Both the position numbers and the translations under genes were made by a program. The notes under the pieces were generated by a model. That model had not been told where the DNA came from. It ran no database searches and worked only from the letters and a program-made list of their open reading frames with translations. 33,062 nt of DNA from Fulvivirga sp. M361 (lineage in GTDB: Bacteria; Bacteroidota; Bacteroidia; Cytophagales; Cyclobacteriaceae), in the NCBI RefSeq assembly GCF_007097395.1, contig NZ_VKDC01000051.1, positions 1-33,062 of the forward strand. Reading direction: 5' to 3'. Positions 1 to 8,883 of the stretch are shown one piece after another. Within the stretch, counting starts at the first letter, position 1, and every line of letters begins with the position of its first letter.

Positions 1-47
1 AGATTTGAAGTAGTACACACAACACTAAGTTAACCCTTAGTCATCAA

Positions 48-78
48 AAAGGCCGACAGCTTCTCGCTATCGGCCTTT
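48..78 (-). terminator. Rho-independent terminator behind transketolase
   Basis: A 13-bp stem with one mismatch (arms AAAGGCCGACAGC and GCTATCGGCCTTT) encloses the 5-nt loop TTCTC. Read on the minus strand it lies about 70 nt past the transketolase stop, and the stem runs into TTTTTGATGA. Read on the plus strand the tail is T/C rich, so it could also stop transcription entering from the left edge. The rest of 1-147 shows no gene. Confidence 0.8.
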
Positions 79-147
79 ACTTTCTTTACCATAAAAAGAA
101 GGTGACTTTTGAGACACCCTCTTTGGTATTGAAAGAGTATACAACTC

Positions 148-2205
148 TTATCGATTTAAAAAAGCCTTTACCTGTTCATAAACCTGTGGCCCGGTAAACC
201 CAAACTTCTCATCCAATACTCCGGCCGGGGCGGAGTATCCAAAATGGTCTAAACCAAAAACGGTTCCGTTAGAACCCACTAACCCTTCCAGTGTAACCGG
301 TAATCCTGCAGTGAGGCCAAACCTTGGTTTATTCCCAAGAATCTCCTCTTGATAGTCTGCCGACTGATCTTTAAAAAGGCCTTCCGATATAACAGAAACG
401 ATATTACAGCTGATTCCATCTTTCTCTAATAATTCCGCTGCACTAATAAGTGTAGCTACCTCACTCCCATTGGCAATTAAAGTAACCGCTGCGTCATCAG
501 TTGATTTTATACGATAAGCCCCTTTTTCAGCTTGAAGAGCATCCTGATAACGATCGCCATCCGATGGGATATCTTTTATCCCCTGACGAGAAAAAATAAG
601 CCCTGTTGGTGTACTGGTATTTTCCAATGCCATTTTCCATGCCACAGTGGTTTCAGCAGCATCCGCAGGCCTCAATGCAAGCAAGGCACGTTTGCCAGAG
701 TGATTTTTCAATTTTTCCATCAAACGAATCTGTGCTTCCTGCTCAATGGGTTGATGTGTAGGACCATCTTCTCCCACGCGAAACGCATCATGTGTCCAAA
801 GATATATTACAGGTACTTCCATCAAAGCCGATAAACGTGCTGCTGGTTTTTGATAATCAGAAAAGATGAAGAAAGTGCCAATAACCGGTATAACACCACC
901 ATGAAGTACCATACCATTGGCCATGGCTGCCATGGTGAATTCTGAAACCCCGGCATGTAGGAAATTAGCATCAAATTGGTGAGGTTGAAAAGCTCTTGAT
1001 TGTTTCAAAAAGCCATCTGTTTTATCACTGTTAGCCAGATCAGCAGAAGCCACGATCAAATTCTCTACTTTATCCGCCAGGTAACCTAAAACCGTCGCAG
1101 AAGCGTCCCTGGAAGCCACATTTGATTTTTGCGGTAGTTTTGCAAAATCAATTTCCGGTATTTTCCCGCTTAAGAAAAGATCCAGTTTTTTTGCTGCATC
1201 TGCATTAGCTGTCCGCCATGAGGCTTCTTCTTCTTGTAATACCTTAGCCTCTGACCTTTTTCTCTCAACGATCTCCTTATAATAGGCCTTGACTTCAGCT
1301 CCTACTTCAAAAGGATCATCAATATTTCCTCCCAATGCTTCGACCGTCCCGGCATAATCAGCTCCTGTTCCGCCAAGCGGCTTACCATGTAGCTCACAAT
1401 AACCTTCATATGGGTTACCTTCCGCATCCACACAGCCTTTTCCCATGATCGTTTTGCCAATGATCAGCGTAGGTCTTTCTTTTTCTGCGTTGGCTTCTTT
1501 GAGAGCTTGCCGGATGGCATCATGATCATGACCATCAATCGTGGTGACTTTCCAACCCCAGGCTTCATACTTTTTAGCTGTATCTTCCTGTGTCACCTCT
1601 TTGGTGTAGGTGGAAAGCTGAACATCATTAGAATCAAAAAACATGACCAGGTTATCCAGCCCAAGGTATCCGGCTACACGGCCTACGCCTTGTGATATTT
1701 CCTCTTGTATACCTCCATCTGATATGAATGCATAAATGGTATGGTCTGCCCAACCACCAAATTTGGCGCTAAGAAATTTAGATGCTAAAGCTGCTCCGGC
1801 TCCCATGGCATGCCCCTGCCCAAGTGGTCCCGAGGTATTTTCCACCCCCCTCTTCTTATCTACTTCAGGATGACCAGGAGTTACTGACCCCCACTGGCGA
1901 AAATTAGAAATATCTTCTTTGGAATAATTTCCGATTAAATGCAATTGCCCATAGAGCATAGCAGATAAATGCCCTGGATCAAGAAAAAATCGATCTCTCC
2001 AAGCCCATTCAGGGTTCTCAGGGTCGAACTTTAAAAACTCACTGTATAAGATATGGCAAAAATCCGCCCCTCCCATAGGTCCTCCGGGATGGCCTGAATT
2101 AGCTTTTTCTACCATGGCAGCAGACAAAAAACGAATACTGTCTGCGCATTTGTTGTCGATTTCTTGATTCACGTGCTTGAGATTTCTAGATGATGATGCA
2201 AACAT
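148..2205 (-). CDS. tkt: Transketolase (single-chain, ThDP-dependent)
   Basis: This enzyme moves two-carbon ketol units between sugar phosphates in the non-oxidative pentose phosphate pathway. The 685-residue length is normal for a full-length single-chain transketolase. Visible marks are GHPGGPMG at 38-45, the conserved PLGQGHAMGAG around 127-137, and the ThDP/metal motif SDG at 162-164 paired with N193 thirty residues later. A serine replaces the usual first Gly of GDG. The pyrimidine-domain segment is GVSEFTMAAMANGM, followed by DAFRVGEDGPTHQPIEQ. ATG start; the upstream DNA is AT-rich without a Shine-Dalgarno, as usual in this phylum. The gene is monocistronic, with a terminator behind it and a candidate operator and -7 box in front. 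The family assignment is secure. Confidence 0.96.
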   Translation of the reverse strand: MFASSSRNLKHVNQEIDNKCADSIRFLSAAMVEKANSGHPGGPMGGADFCHILYSEFLKFDPENPEWAWRDRFFLDPGHLSAMLYGQLHLIGNYSKEDISNFRQWGSVTPGHPEVDKKRGVENTSGPLGQGHAMGAGAALASKFLSAKFGGWADHTIYAFISDGGIQEEISQGVGRVAGYLGLDNLVMFFDSNDVQLSTYTKEVTQEDTAKKYEAWGWKVTTIDGHDHDAIRQALKEANAEKERPTLIIGKTIMGKGCVDAEGNPYEGYCELHGKPLGGTGADYAGTVEALGGNIDDPFEVGAEVKAYYKEIVERKRSEAKVLQEEEASWRTANADAAKKLDLFLSGKIPEIDFAKLPQKSNVASRDASATVLGYLADKVENLIVASADLANSDKTDGFLKQSRAFQPHQFDANFLHAGVSEFTMAAMANGMVLHGGVIPVIGTFFIFSDYQKPAARLSALMEVPVIYLWTHDAFRVGEDGPTHQPIEQEAQIRLMEKLKNHSGKRALLALRPADAAETTVAWKMALENTSTPTGLIFSRQGIKDIPSDGDRYQDALQAEKGAYRIKSTDDAAVTLIANGSEVATLISAAELLEKDGISCNIVSVISEGLFKDQSADYQEEILGNKPRFGLTAGLPVTLEGLVGSNGTVFGLDHFGYSAPAGVLDEKFGFTGPQVYEQVKAFLNR

Positions 2206-2256
2206 ATTAATTCTTGTATGAATATCATTGGTTTACACTCATACAAGTACTATGCT

Positions 2257-2264
2257 CAAAGTTA
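2257..2264 (-). promoter_or_regulatory. Candidate -7 promoter box of transketolase
   Basis: On the minus strand the sequence TAACTTTG matches the Bacteroidota -7 consensus TAnnTTTG exactly and lies about 50 nt before the tkt ATG. No TTG at the usual -33 spacing is evident, so the call rests on the -7 box alone. It touches the palindrome at 2261-2283. Confidence 0.45.
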
Positions 2265-2283
2265 TTGTATTTTATACAATAAC
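2261..2283. promoter_or_regulatory. Perfect 10-bp inverted repeat (operator-like)
   Basis: The arms GTTATTGTAT and ATACAATAAC are perfect inverted repeats separated by TTT. The element overlaps the candidate -7 box of tkt by four bases and is too AT-rich, and on the wrong side of the gene, to be a terminator for tkt. A dimeric regulator site is the simplest reading, but no regulator is known. The remainder of 2206-2470 also holds a weak 6-bp hairpin at 2450-2467 just past hflX. Confidence 0.5.
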
Positions 2284-2470
2284 CATTTACTCCATTTCTT
2301 TTATCTGATTTTTATTGCCACTTATAAATGACCCATCCAAATGGACTTTAGTACTCCCGGGCATCACAAAGTTTAACTGCAACGCCAGAAGTATACAGTG
2401 CCACTTTAGTTTGAAATGCCAATGGAAAGTTTTTAACTTAATTTCCCTGCTATTCTATAACGAATAGAAT

Positions 2471-3643
2471 TCACTGCCAATATTCCTCATCAGCCTTCCA
2501 AAAGTTGGGAAATATCTGGTAGTGCCTCACTTTTATCATTTCAAATAATTTTTGTCTGAGTTCAGAGATGTTCTGTTTTTTCCCGGCCGAGATAAAGACT
2601 TTTTGGTCTGATTTATTGATCCCTTCCACAAAAATATCTTGAATTGGCCCGAAGTCATCCGGTAAAAGATCTATTTTATTGAACACGTATAAGGTCGGTT
2701 TTTCTATAGCGTTAAGTTCTTTTAACGTCTCTCTTACCACCTTTATATGGTCTTCAAAAGCAGTATGAGAAACGTCTATTACATGGATCAGGATGTCTGC
2801 TTCCTGCACTTCTGCGAGGGTGGACTTAAATGATTCAATCAGGTGATGCGGCAGCTTTCTGATAAAACCAACAGTATCAGAAAGCAAAAATGGAATGTTA
2901 TTCACAACCACCTTTCTGACAGTGGCATCTACAGTGGCAAATAGCTTATCTTCTGCTTTCACATCACTTTTCGAAAGTAGTCTCATTAGTGTAGATTTAC
3001 CTACATTGGTATAACCTACCAAAGCAGCTCTAACTACCTGAGACCGATTCTTACGCTGTATTTCATTCTGACGTTCTATTTTATCCAACTTTTTCTTGAG
3101 TACGGTAATCTGATTTCTGATCATCCGCCTATCCGTCTCTATTTCTTTCTCCCCTGCGCCACCCCTGGTGCCAGTACCTCCTCGTTGCCGCTCCAGGTGG
3201 GTCCACATACGCGTAAGGCGTGGCATCAGGTATTGATACCTGGCAAGTTCTACCTGTGTTTTTGACTGGGCAGTTTGTGCTCTGTTCAGAAAAATATCAA
3301 GGATTAGTAAACTTCTATCATAAATCTTACACTTAAACTCCCGTTCAATATTGCGTAGTTGAGAAGGTGTAAGGTCATCATCAAAAATGACAACATCTAT
3401 CTCCCTGCTTGCACAATATGCTTTGATCTCTTCCAGCTTACCCTGACCTACAAAAGTACGACGATCAGGTTTTTCTAATCGCTGAAAAAACTTGTTACGT
3501 ACTGATATCTTAGCGGTTGAAGCTAAAAAAGCCAGCTCATCCAGGTGCTCTTTTAATATACGCTCATCATCTCTTTTCCCTGCTACGGCTACCAGGACTC
3601 CTACTTGATTTTTAAGTTTTGTTTCTACTGCATCTATCATCAC
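2471..3643 (-). CDS. hflX: Ribosome-associated GTPase HflX
   Basis: HflX is a GTPase that binds the 50S subunit and splits stalled ribosomes under stress. The N-terminal HflX domain (about 1-200) contains the VGQGKLEEI motif and the RRGGTGTRGGAGEKEIETDR-type linker with glycines near 155-163. The G domain follows, with Walker A GYTNVGKST at 210-218, G3 DTVGF at 256-260 and G4 NKID at 322-325. Total length of 390 residues fits the family. The open frame begins with GTG at 3643, and an in-frame ATG follows directly at 3640; either could be used, with a one-residue difference. It is divergent from the glycosyltransferase across a 189-bp gap. Confidence 0.95.
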   Translation of the reverse strand: MMIDAVETKLKNQVGVLVAVAGKRDDERILKEHLDELAFLASTAKISVRNKFFQRLEKPDRRTFVGQGKLEEIKAYCASREIDVVIFDDDLTPSQLRNIEREFKCKIYDRSLLILDIFLNRAQTAQSKTQVELARYQYLMPRLTRMWTHLERQRGGTGTRGGAGEKEIETDRRMIRNQITVLKKKLDKIERQNEIQRKNRSQVVRAALVGYTNVGKSTLMRLLSKSDVKAEDKLFATVDATVRKVVVNNIPFLLSDTVGFIRKLPHHLIESFKSTLAEVQEADILIHVIDVSHTAFEDHIKVVRETLKELNAIEKPTLYVFNKIDLLPDDFGPIQDIFVEGINKSDQKVFISAGKKQNISELRQKLFEMIKVRHYQIFPNFWKADEEYWQ

Positions 3644-3718
3644 ATACTGCTGTTTACCAATTATTTATCAAAAAGAAAGCATAAAGTGAAAACTCTATGA
3701 CATATGACAAATTTTTAT

Positions 3719-3730
3719 GAAAACGTTTTC
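3719..3730. promoter_or_regulatory. LacI-type operator-like palindrome
   Basis: The perfect 12-bp palindrome GAAAACGTTTTC has the central CG and flanking A/T tracts typical of LacI/GalR-family operators. It sits in the 189-bp divergent gap between hflX and the polysaccharide gene block, about 100 bp before the glycosyltransferase ATG and about 75 bp before hflX. No LacI-family gene is present in this window, so the link to a regulator is inference. Confidence 0.45.
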
Positions 3731-3832
3731 CAAGTTCAGGTTACTTTTAACTATATTGCCACATCAATGCATTGCAAATCAACGCAAAGTAACCTTAATT
3801 AAAGACGAAGTGTTAAGAATATAGTTTGGATT

Positions 3833-4942
3833 ATGAAGGTAGCAATTGTCTTAAATACTTCATGGAATGTTTATAACTTTCGTATGGGCTTGATCAAAGC
3901 CCTCCAGAAAGCAGGACATGAGATTGTAGTTATATCACCCTATGATCAGTATTCTGAAAAAATAATTGACGCCGGTTGTGAATATCACAAGGTAAAGATG
4001 GATAGTCGAGGGGCTAATCCTATCAAAGACACGGCGTTACTTTTCGAATTATTTTTCAAATACAGAAAAATTAAGCCGGATGTTATTTTGCATTACACCA
4101 TTAAACCAAACATATACGGCACCATAGCCTCCACTTTATTGGGAATTCCTGCTGTGAATAACGTATGTGGACTGGGAACTGTATTTCTCAATGAAAATCT
4201 TGTCTCTAAGATAGCAGGGTGGATGTATAGAATCGCCTTCAGGTACCCTAAAAAGGTGTTTTTCCAAAATAGTGATGACCTGGACCTGTTTGTAAGGAAA
4301 CAATTGATCAAAAGTAGTGTATCAGAGGTTATACCAGGATCGGGCATTAATGTATCTCACTTTACACCCGATAACAACCATAAGAAAAATGATCGATTCA
4401 CTTTCTTACTCATCTCAAGACTGATCCATGACAAGGGCATACTTGAATACATTGAGGCTATTAAATCAATGCGATCTGAGGGAATTAATGCCCGTTTCCA
4501 ATTGCTTGGAGCAAAAGATATAAAACATAAGCGTGGGATTGATGAAGCCATCATTGATGATTGGATCTCTAATAACACGGTAGAATATCTGGGTAAAACC
4601 GACGACGTGCGCCCGTTTATTCATAATGCAGACTGTATTGTACTGCCATCTTACAGAGAAGGTACCCCAAGAACACTTTTAGAAGCCGCCAGCTCCGCCA
4701 AACCTATTGTAGCTACAGATGTTCCGGGTTGTAAAAATGTAGTTGAACATAAATACAACGGACTACTTTGTGAACTCAAAGATTCAGGTGATCTGGCTCG
4801 CAAAATGACAGAGATGATGAATCTTGATGAACATGTCATACGGAAACTAGGTATAAATGGCAGAAAAAAGGTCGAACGGGAATTCAGTGAGTCCTTTGTT
4901 ATAGACAAATACCTCAGCTGTCTTAATGACTTACAAAAGTAA
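3833..4942 (+). CDS. GT4-family glycosyltransferase (surface polysaccharide)
   Basis: A retaining glycosyltransferase with the two-Rossmann GT-B fold, likely adding a sugar to an undecaprenyl-linked polysaccharide precursor on the cytoplasmic side. The N-terminal half carries a glycan-synthesis pattern (HYTIKPNIYG at about 88-97, VCGLGTVFLN at 111-120), similar to PglA/capsule-type GT4 enzymes. The C-terminal half carries the GT4 signature E-x7-E in YREGTPRTLLEA (E276 and E284), followed by VATDVPG. The 369-residue length is standard. ATG start immediately after an AT-rich leader. It heads the export/kinase/phosphatase genes that follow on the same strand, separated from them by a 114-nt gap. 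Donor and acceptor sugars cannot be read from the sequence. Confidence 0.88.
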   Translation: MKVAIVLNTSWNVYNFRMGLIKALQKAGHEIVVISPYDQYSEKIIDAGCEYHKVKMDSRGANPIKDTALLFELFFKYRKIKPDVILHYTIKPNIYGTIASTLLGIPAVNNVCGLGTVFLNENLVSKIAGWMYRIAFRYPKKVFFQNSDDLDLFVRKQLIKSSVSEVIPGSGINVSHFTPDNNHKKNDRFTFLLISRLIHDKGILEYIEAIKSMRSEGINARFQLLGAKDIKHKRGIDEAIIDDWISNNTVEYLGKTDDVRPFIHNADCIVLPSYREGTPRTLLEAASSAKPIVATDVPGCKNVVEHKYNGLLCELKDSGDLARKMTEMMNLDEHVIRKLGINGRKKVEREFSESFVIDKYLSCLNDLQK

Positions 4943-5056
4943 CTGCTACCCAAGCCAAACTAATAATCTTTAATTTTCATTAACAGCAGGTTATACTCCG
5001 TATTGTGGTGATTTCTACTAAAAAACCTCTAATTTTTCGGTTCAATTAAACATCAG

Positions 5057-5827
5057 GTGATTATCCGTACCATTACCCGTCTTACGTTTTATTTGGCTAT
5101 AGGCACTGTCATTATTTTTCAGTCCTGTAGTTCCTATAAACAGAATATTATGTTTCAAAGTGACGAACCTTTTCGTCATTTGGAAGAAAGTGCTAATGAC
5201 GTAGCGGCAAATTACCTCATAAAACCCAATGACCGTCTCGAGTTACAGGTCTATACTCAAAAGGGGGAACGCCTTATTGATCCCGAATTTGAACTGGTTG
5301 AAAATGCCAGAGACATTGAAAATGCACGTCCTAAACTAAGTTATCTTGTTAGAAAAGACGGTATGGTCAAACTTCCATTGATTGGGAACGTTTTACTTAC
5401 AGAAAAAACACTTTCTGAAGCAGAGAAATTTCTCGAAGAGAAATACGCTGCTTTTTACAATGAACCCTTTGTCAATCTGCTATACCTGAACAAAAGAGTT
5501 ACGATTCTGGGAAATTCAACAGGAACAATAATACCATTAGAAAATGAAAATATGCGAGTAGCTGAAATACTGGCATTATCCCAATCTATTGATAATGATG
5601 CAAAGGCATCTAATATTCGCTTGATAAGAGACAATGAAGTTTTTTTGGTTGACTTTTCCACCATTGAAGGGTTCGCTAAATCAAACTATGTAGTAAAGCC
5701 TGAAGATATTATTTATATAGAACCTATACGGAGACCTTTTACGGAATTTATGCGAGATAATGGATCTGTTATTTCAATAGTGGCAAGTCTGCTATCTTTG
5801 ATTGTTGTAGTATCCACAGTGAATTAA
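5057..5827 (+). CDS. Wza-type polysaccharide export lipoprotein
   Basis: An outer-membrane/periplasmic exporter component of the Wza/OPX family. A lipoprotein signal peptide ends at C24 (IIFQSC), followed by the polysaccharide-export domain at about 51-150 (YLIKPNDRLELQVY, then GMVKLPLIGNV) and a SLBB-like stretch (KRVTILGNSTG). A hydrophobic helix at about 237-254 closes the 256-residue protein, as in short Bacteroidota OPX proteins. The start is GTG at 5057: the first in-frame ATG (MFQSD) would remove the signal peptide, and an in-frame TAA lies at 5030-5032. Its stop TAA is immediately followed, in the same frame, by the GTG of the kinase gene. The partner is the downstream Wzc-like protein. 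Confidence 0.9.
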   Translation: MIIRTITRLTFYLAIGTVIIFQSCSSYKQNIMFQSDEPFRHLEESANDVAANYLIKPNDRLELQVYTQKGERLIDPEFELVENARDIENARPKLSYLVRKDGMVKLPLIGNVLLTEKTLSEAEKFLEEKYAAFYNEPFVNLLYLNKRVTILGNSTGTIIPLENENMRVAEILALSQSIDNDAKASNIRLIRDNEVFLVDFSTIEGFAKSNYVVKPEDIIYIEPIRRPFTEFMRDNGSVISIVASLLSLIVVVSTVN

Positions 5828-8131
5828 GTGAACAGCATCAACGAAAATAACCAGGAATACGAGGGAATAGACCTTGACAAAGCACAAGCCGTCTTAAAGA
5901 AAAACTGGATATGGATTGTTATCATTTTTGTTATATCCATCACATCGGCCTATCTCGTAATTCGCTGGACCAAACCCTTGTATGAGTCCACTTCAGAGCT
6001 TAAACTTGACGTTGAGGCTAATGCCTCGGAACTCGGCCTGGTAAACTTTGGAGAGAACAATAACATAAATGTTATTTCAGGCGAGATTGAACTTATCCAA
6101 TCCAGACTTTTTTTTAATAAGGTCATCGACAATATAGATTTAAACATTTCTTACTTCACTACAGGGAATGTACTGATCGATGAAAAATATCAAAACTCCC
6201 CTTTCCGCGTAAAGTTTATAGTAAAAGACGGCAACGTATATGATAAACGTATTTATGTCCGGCTTATAAATAAAACAAAGTATCAAATAAGTTTTGATGG
6301 AGAAGACGTTTCAGGAGCTGCAGAATATAAAACAGGGGAACTTGTAAGTACCCCTCAATTAAATTTCACTCTTGAACTTACTGAACATTATGATGAAAAC
6401 GGAGAATCAGATTATTTCTTCACCATCAACAGCAGAGCACAGCTGATCTCCTATTTTGAACGTAACCTGGTTGTAGAGCCTCTCAACTTAAATGCAAACA
6501 CAATAAAAATCGCATTACAAGACTTTAACCGGTACAAAGCACGGGATTTGGTCAACGCCATAGACAGCCTCTATCTTAATTATTCAAAGCAGGAGAAAAC
6601 GAAGGAAAATAAGCAGAAGATTGAATGGCTGGATAATGAATTACGTGAAATCGAGTCACAGTTAGAAGATTATGAAAACTACTTTGAGACGTTTACTGTA
6701 GAAAATCGTACCAGCGATCTAAATGAGGATCTCAAAAACCTCATTCTGATTATTAACGACATTGATTCTCAGCGATTATCGATTAAAAACAAATCGAAAG
6801 ACATCAAGATATTTTTGAAAAACCTGGAAGCTGACAAAGTCAGCGAGGTTAACTATGAGCAACTTCCACGTTTCATAGGTGAAAATATTCGGTTACTCAA
6901 TGAACTGTTCCTGGAAAGAGAACAGTTAAGACTTTCATATTCAGAAACTACCTTCGCGCTTACCAAAAAAGAACAAGAGATACAAAGTCTAAAAACGGCC
7001 ATTTCAAAAAATCTTAAAGAACTATATGAAAGATATCAAACCCACCTGGATGAATTGATCAAAAGAAAAGCCGTATTACAAAGTGATTTTGAGAAACTTC
7101 CAGGGAAAAATACAGAATTCAATAAAAAGCAACGCTTCTTCGAACTTTATGAAGAGTTTTACTTGTCGCTCATGCAAAGTAAAGCGGAATTCCAGATAGC
7201 AGAGGCAGGTACCACCACCAAATTCAAAATACTATCATCTGCCACGCTTCCCAGTCAACCCATTTCACCGAAGAAATTGATCATTATGGGTATAGGCTTA
7301 ATGGCAGGATTGGTAATAAGTTTTGTCTTTTTGAGTTTAAGATACCTTCTTCATAATAAGATCACAACTACCTTAGACCTGGAAAAAGTCACCCACACCC
7401 CTATATTGGGTACTGTCCCTAAGGCATCTGATAAGATGCACGATACTAGTCTGATCATTGATAGAAGACCGAAATCCGCAGTGAGTGAATCATTACGTAC
7501 CATACGCACGAATATTCAATTCATGATGAATAGTGGGAAAGAGCAAGTGATATCCGTCACTTCCACTATCAGTGGTGAAGGCAAAACTTTTATAGCTGTT
7601 AATCTAGGAGGTATCATAGCACTTTCCAGGAAAAAAGTGATCGTTGTTGACCTGGATATGCGCAAACCGCGGGTTCATCTTTCCATTGAGAAAGGCAGTA
7701 ACGATAAAGGTGTCAGTACTATATTAATAAATAGACATGAAGTTGAGGATTGTATCGTCAATACACGCATTGAAAACCTGTCATACATTCCTGCGGGTCC
7801 GACACCACCGAACCCTTCAGAACTCTTATTGAACGGCGCTTTTGAGAACCTTATTAATGAGCTTAAAAAATCCTATGATCTGGTGATATTGGATACCCCT
7901 CCTGCGGGATTAGTAACCGATGGCATTATAGCAATGAAAAAAGCAGACCTGGCTATTTACATTGTACGCGCCAGCTATTCTAAAAAAGTTTTTGTCAAAA
8001 CCTTAAATAGATTGGTTAAAGCGCACCACTTTAAAAATATATCTGTTATTCTAAATGCCACTGCCAGGTCTTCTGGTAATGGATATGGATATGGATACTA
8101 CGATGAAAAAGGTATTGCCTCGAAAAAGTAG
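5828..8131 (+). CDS. Wzc-type polysaccharide co-polymerase / BY-kinase
   Basis: An inner-membrane chain-length regulator fused to a bacterial tyrosine kinase, controlling capsule or exopolysaccharide assembly. TM1 is at about 26-46, a large periplasmic coiled-coil-rich region spans about 47-480 (Wzz domain first), and TM2 is at about 484-506. The cytoplasmic kinase has Walker A SGEGKT at 582-587, Walker A' VVDLDMRKPR around D608/D610 and Walker B LDTPPAG at D689. The C-terminus carries a tyrosine cluster (Y753, Y755, Y757, Y758 in GYGYGYYDEK), the usual autophosphorylation tail. GTG start, chosen because the preceding codon is the TAA of the export gene and no in-frame ATG occurs for several hundred residues. 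The pair is almost certainly co-transcribed and translationally coupled. Confidence 0.94.
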   Translation: MNSINENNQEYEGIDLDKAQAVLKKNWIWIVIIFVISITSAYLVIRWTKPLYESTSELKLDVEANASELGLVNFGENNNINVISGEIELIQSRLFFNKVIDNIDLNISYFTTGNVLIDEKYQNSPFRVKFIVKDGNVYDKRIYVRLINKTKYQISFDGEDVSGAAEYKTGELVSTPQLNFTLELTEHYDENGESDYFFTINSRAQLISYFERNLVVEPLNLNANTIKIALQDFNRYKARDLVNAIDSLYLNYSKQEKTKENKQKIEWLDNELREIESQLEDYENYFETFTVENRTSDLNEDLKNLILIINDIDSQRLSIKNKSKDIKIFLKNLEADKVSEVNYEQLPRFIGENIRLLNELFLEREQLRLSYSETTFALTKKEQEIQSLKTAISKNLKELYERYQTHLDELIKRKAVLQSDFEKLPGKNTEFNKKQRFFELYEEFYLSLMQSKAEFQIAEAGTTTKFKILSSATLPSQPISPKKLIIMGIGLMAGLVISFVFLSLRYLLHNKITTTLDLEKVTHTPILGTVPKASDKMHDTSLIIDRRPKSAVSESLRTIRTNIQFMMNSGKEQVISVTSTISGEGKTFIAVNLGGIIALSRKKVIVVDLDMRKPRVHLSIEKGSNDKGVSTILINRHEVEDCIVNTRIENLSYIPAGPTPPNPSELLLNGAFENLINELKKSYDLVILDTPPAGLVTDGIIAMKKADLAIYIVRASYSKKVFVKTLNRLVKAHHFKNISVILNATARSSGNGYGYGYYDEKGIASKK

Positions 8132-8155
8132 GTTGGCTCATAAAAGTTAAAAGAG

Positions 8156-8881
8156 TTGTTCGGTTTATTTAAAAAAGGAAAACACCAAAGGACGTATATT
8201 ACTGATATACATTCACACCTTCTTCCTGGTTTGGACGATGGTGTAAAATCAATGGAAGAATCTTTAGAGATATTAACGTATTTCATTGAACTGGGTACCT
8301 CCAGACTTTATACCACTCCTCACATCATGAATGACCTCTATCCCAACAAAGAGGCACATATATTGTCTGTCGCTAATAATCTAAGAAAAGAGATCACCTC
8401 CAAAGGGTTAGCAATAGAAGTAAATGTAGCAGCAGAGTATTACCTGGATGAAATTCTACTGGACCGAATGGACAATGACGACAACCAGCTGCTTACATTC
8501 GGAGATAACTACCTACTTTTTGAAACAAGCTTCTTTAACCTTCCCTTTTACCTGAATGAATTTATCTTTAAAGCCAAATCACAAGGATATCAACCTGTAT
8601 TGGCACATCCGGAAAGGTATGCCTACATTCAGGACAGTTATACACTGGTCGAGGATATAGTTCAAAGAGGTGTACTTTTACAAATAAATACTATTTCTTT
8701 AGCTGGATTTTATTCGAAACCTGTAAAAAAACTAGCCGAACGACTAGTAAATGATGGAATGGTGCATTTTCTGGGAAGTGATTGTCATAATATAAACCAG
8801 TTTAATGCACTGAATGAAGCGCTCAAAAGTAAATGCTATCAAAAAGCACTTGACTTACCTCTAAAAAATTACTCGCTGTAG
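8156..8881 (+). CDS. PHP-family protein-tyrosine phosphatase (CpsB/YwqE type)
   Basis: A metal-dependent tyrosine phosphatase that removes phosphate from the Wzc-like kinase tail. PHP-domain metal ligands are visible: DIHSHLLPGLDDG (D17, H19, H21), TTPHIMND (H56), LAHPERY and GSDCHN near the C-terminus. The 241-residue length fits the family. The start is TTG at 8156, giving MFGLFKK; no ATG gives the complete DIHSH motif with a sensible N-terminus. It follows the kinase gene by 24 nt and is followed by the SDR gene after 2 nt, so it sits inside the polysaccharide operon. An alternative role as histidinol phosphatase is less likely, given the neighbours and the LPGLDDG pattern. Confidence 0.92.
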   Translation: MFGLFKKGKHQRTYITDIHSHLLPGLDDGVKSMEESLEILTYFIELGTSRLYTTPHIMNDLYPNKEAHILSVANNLRKEITSKGLAIEVNVAAEYYLDEILLDRMDNDDNQLLTFGDNYLLFETSFFNLPFYLNEFIFKAKSQGYQPVLAHPERYAYIQDSYTLVEDIVQRGVLLQINTISLAGFYSKPVKKLAERLVNDGMVHFLGSDCHNINQFNALNEALKSKCYQKALDLPLKNYSL

Positions 8882-8883
8882 AT

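Noticed and set aside
8059-8108. Short tandem repeat GGATAT near the end of the kinase gene
   Set aside because: It encodes the Gly-Tyr repeats of the tyrosine tail, a normal feature of BY-kinases, not a separate repeat element.
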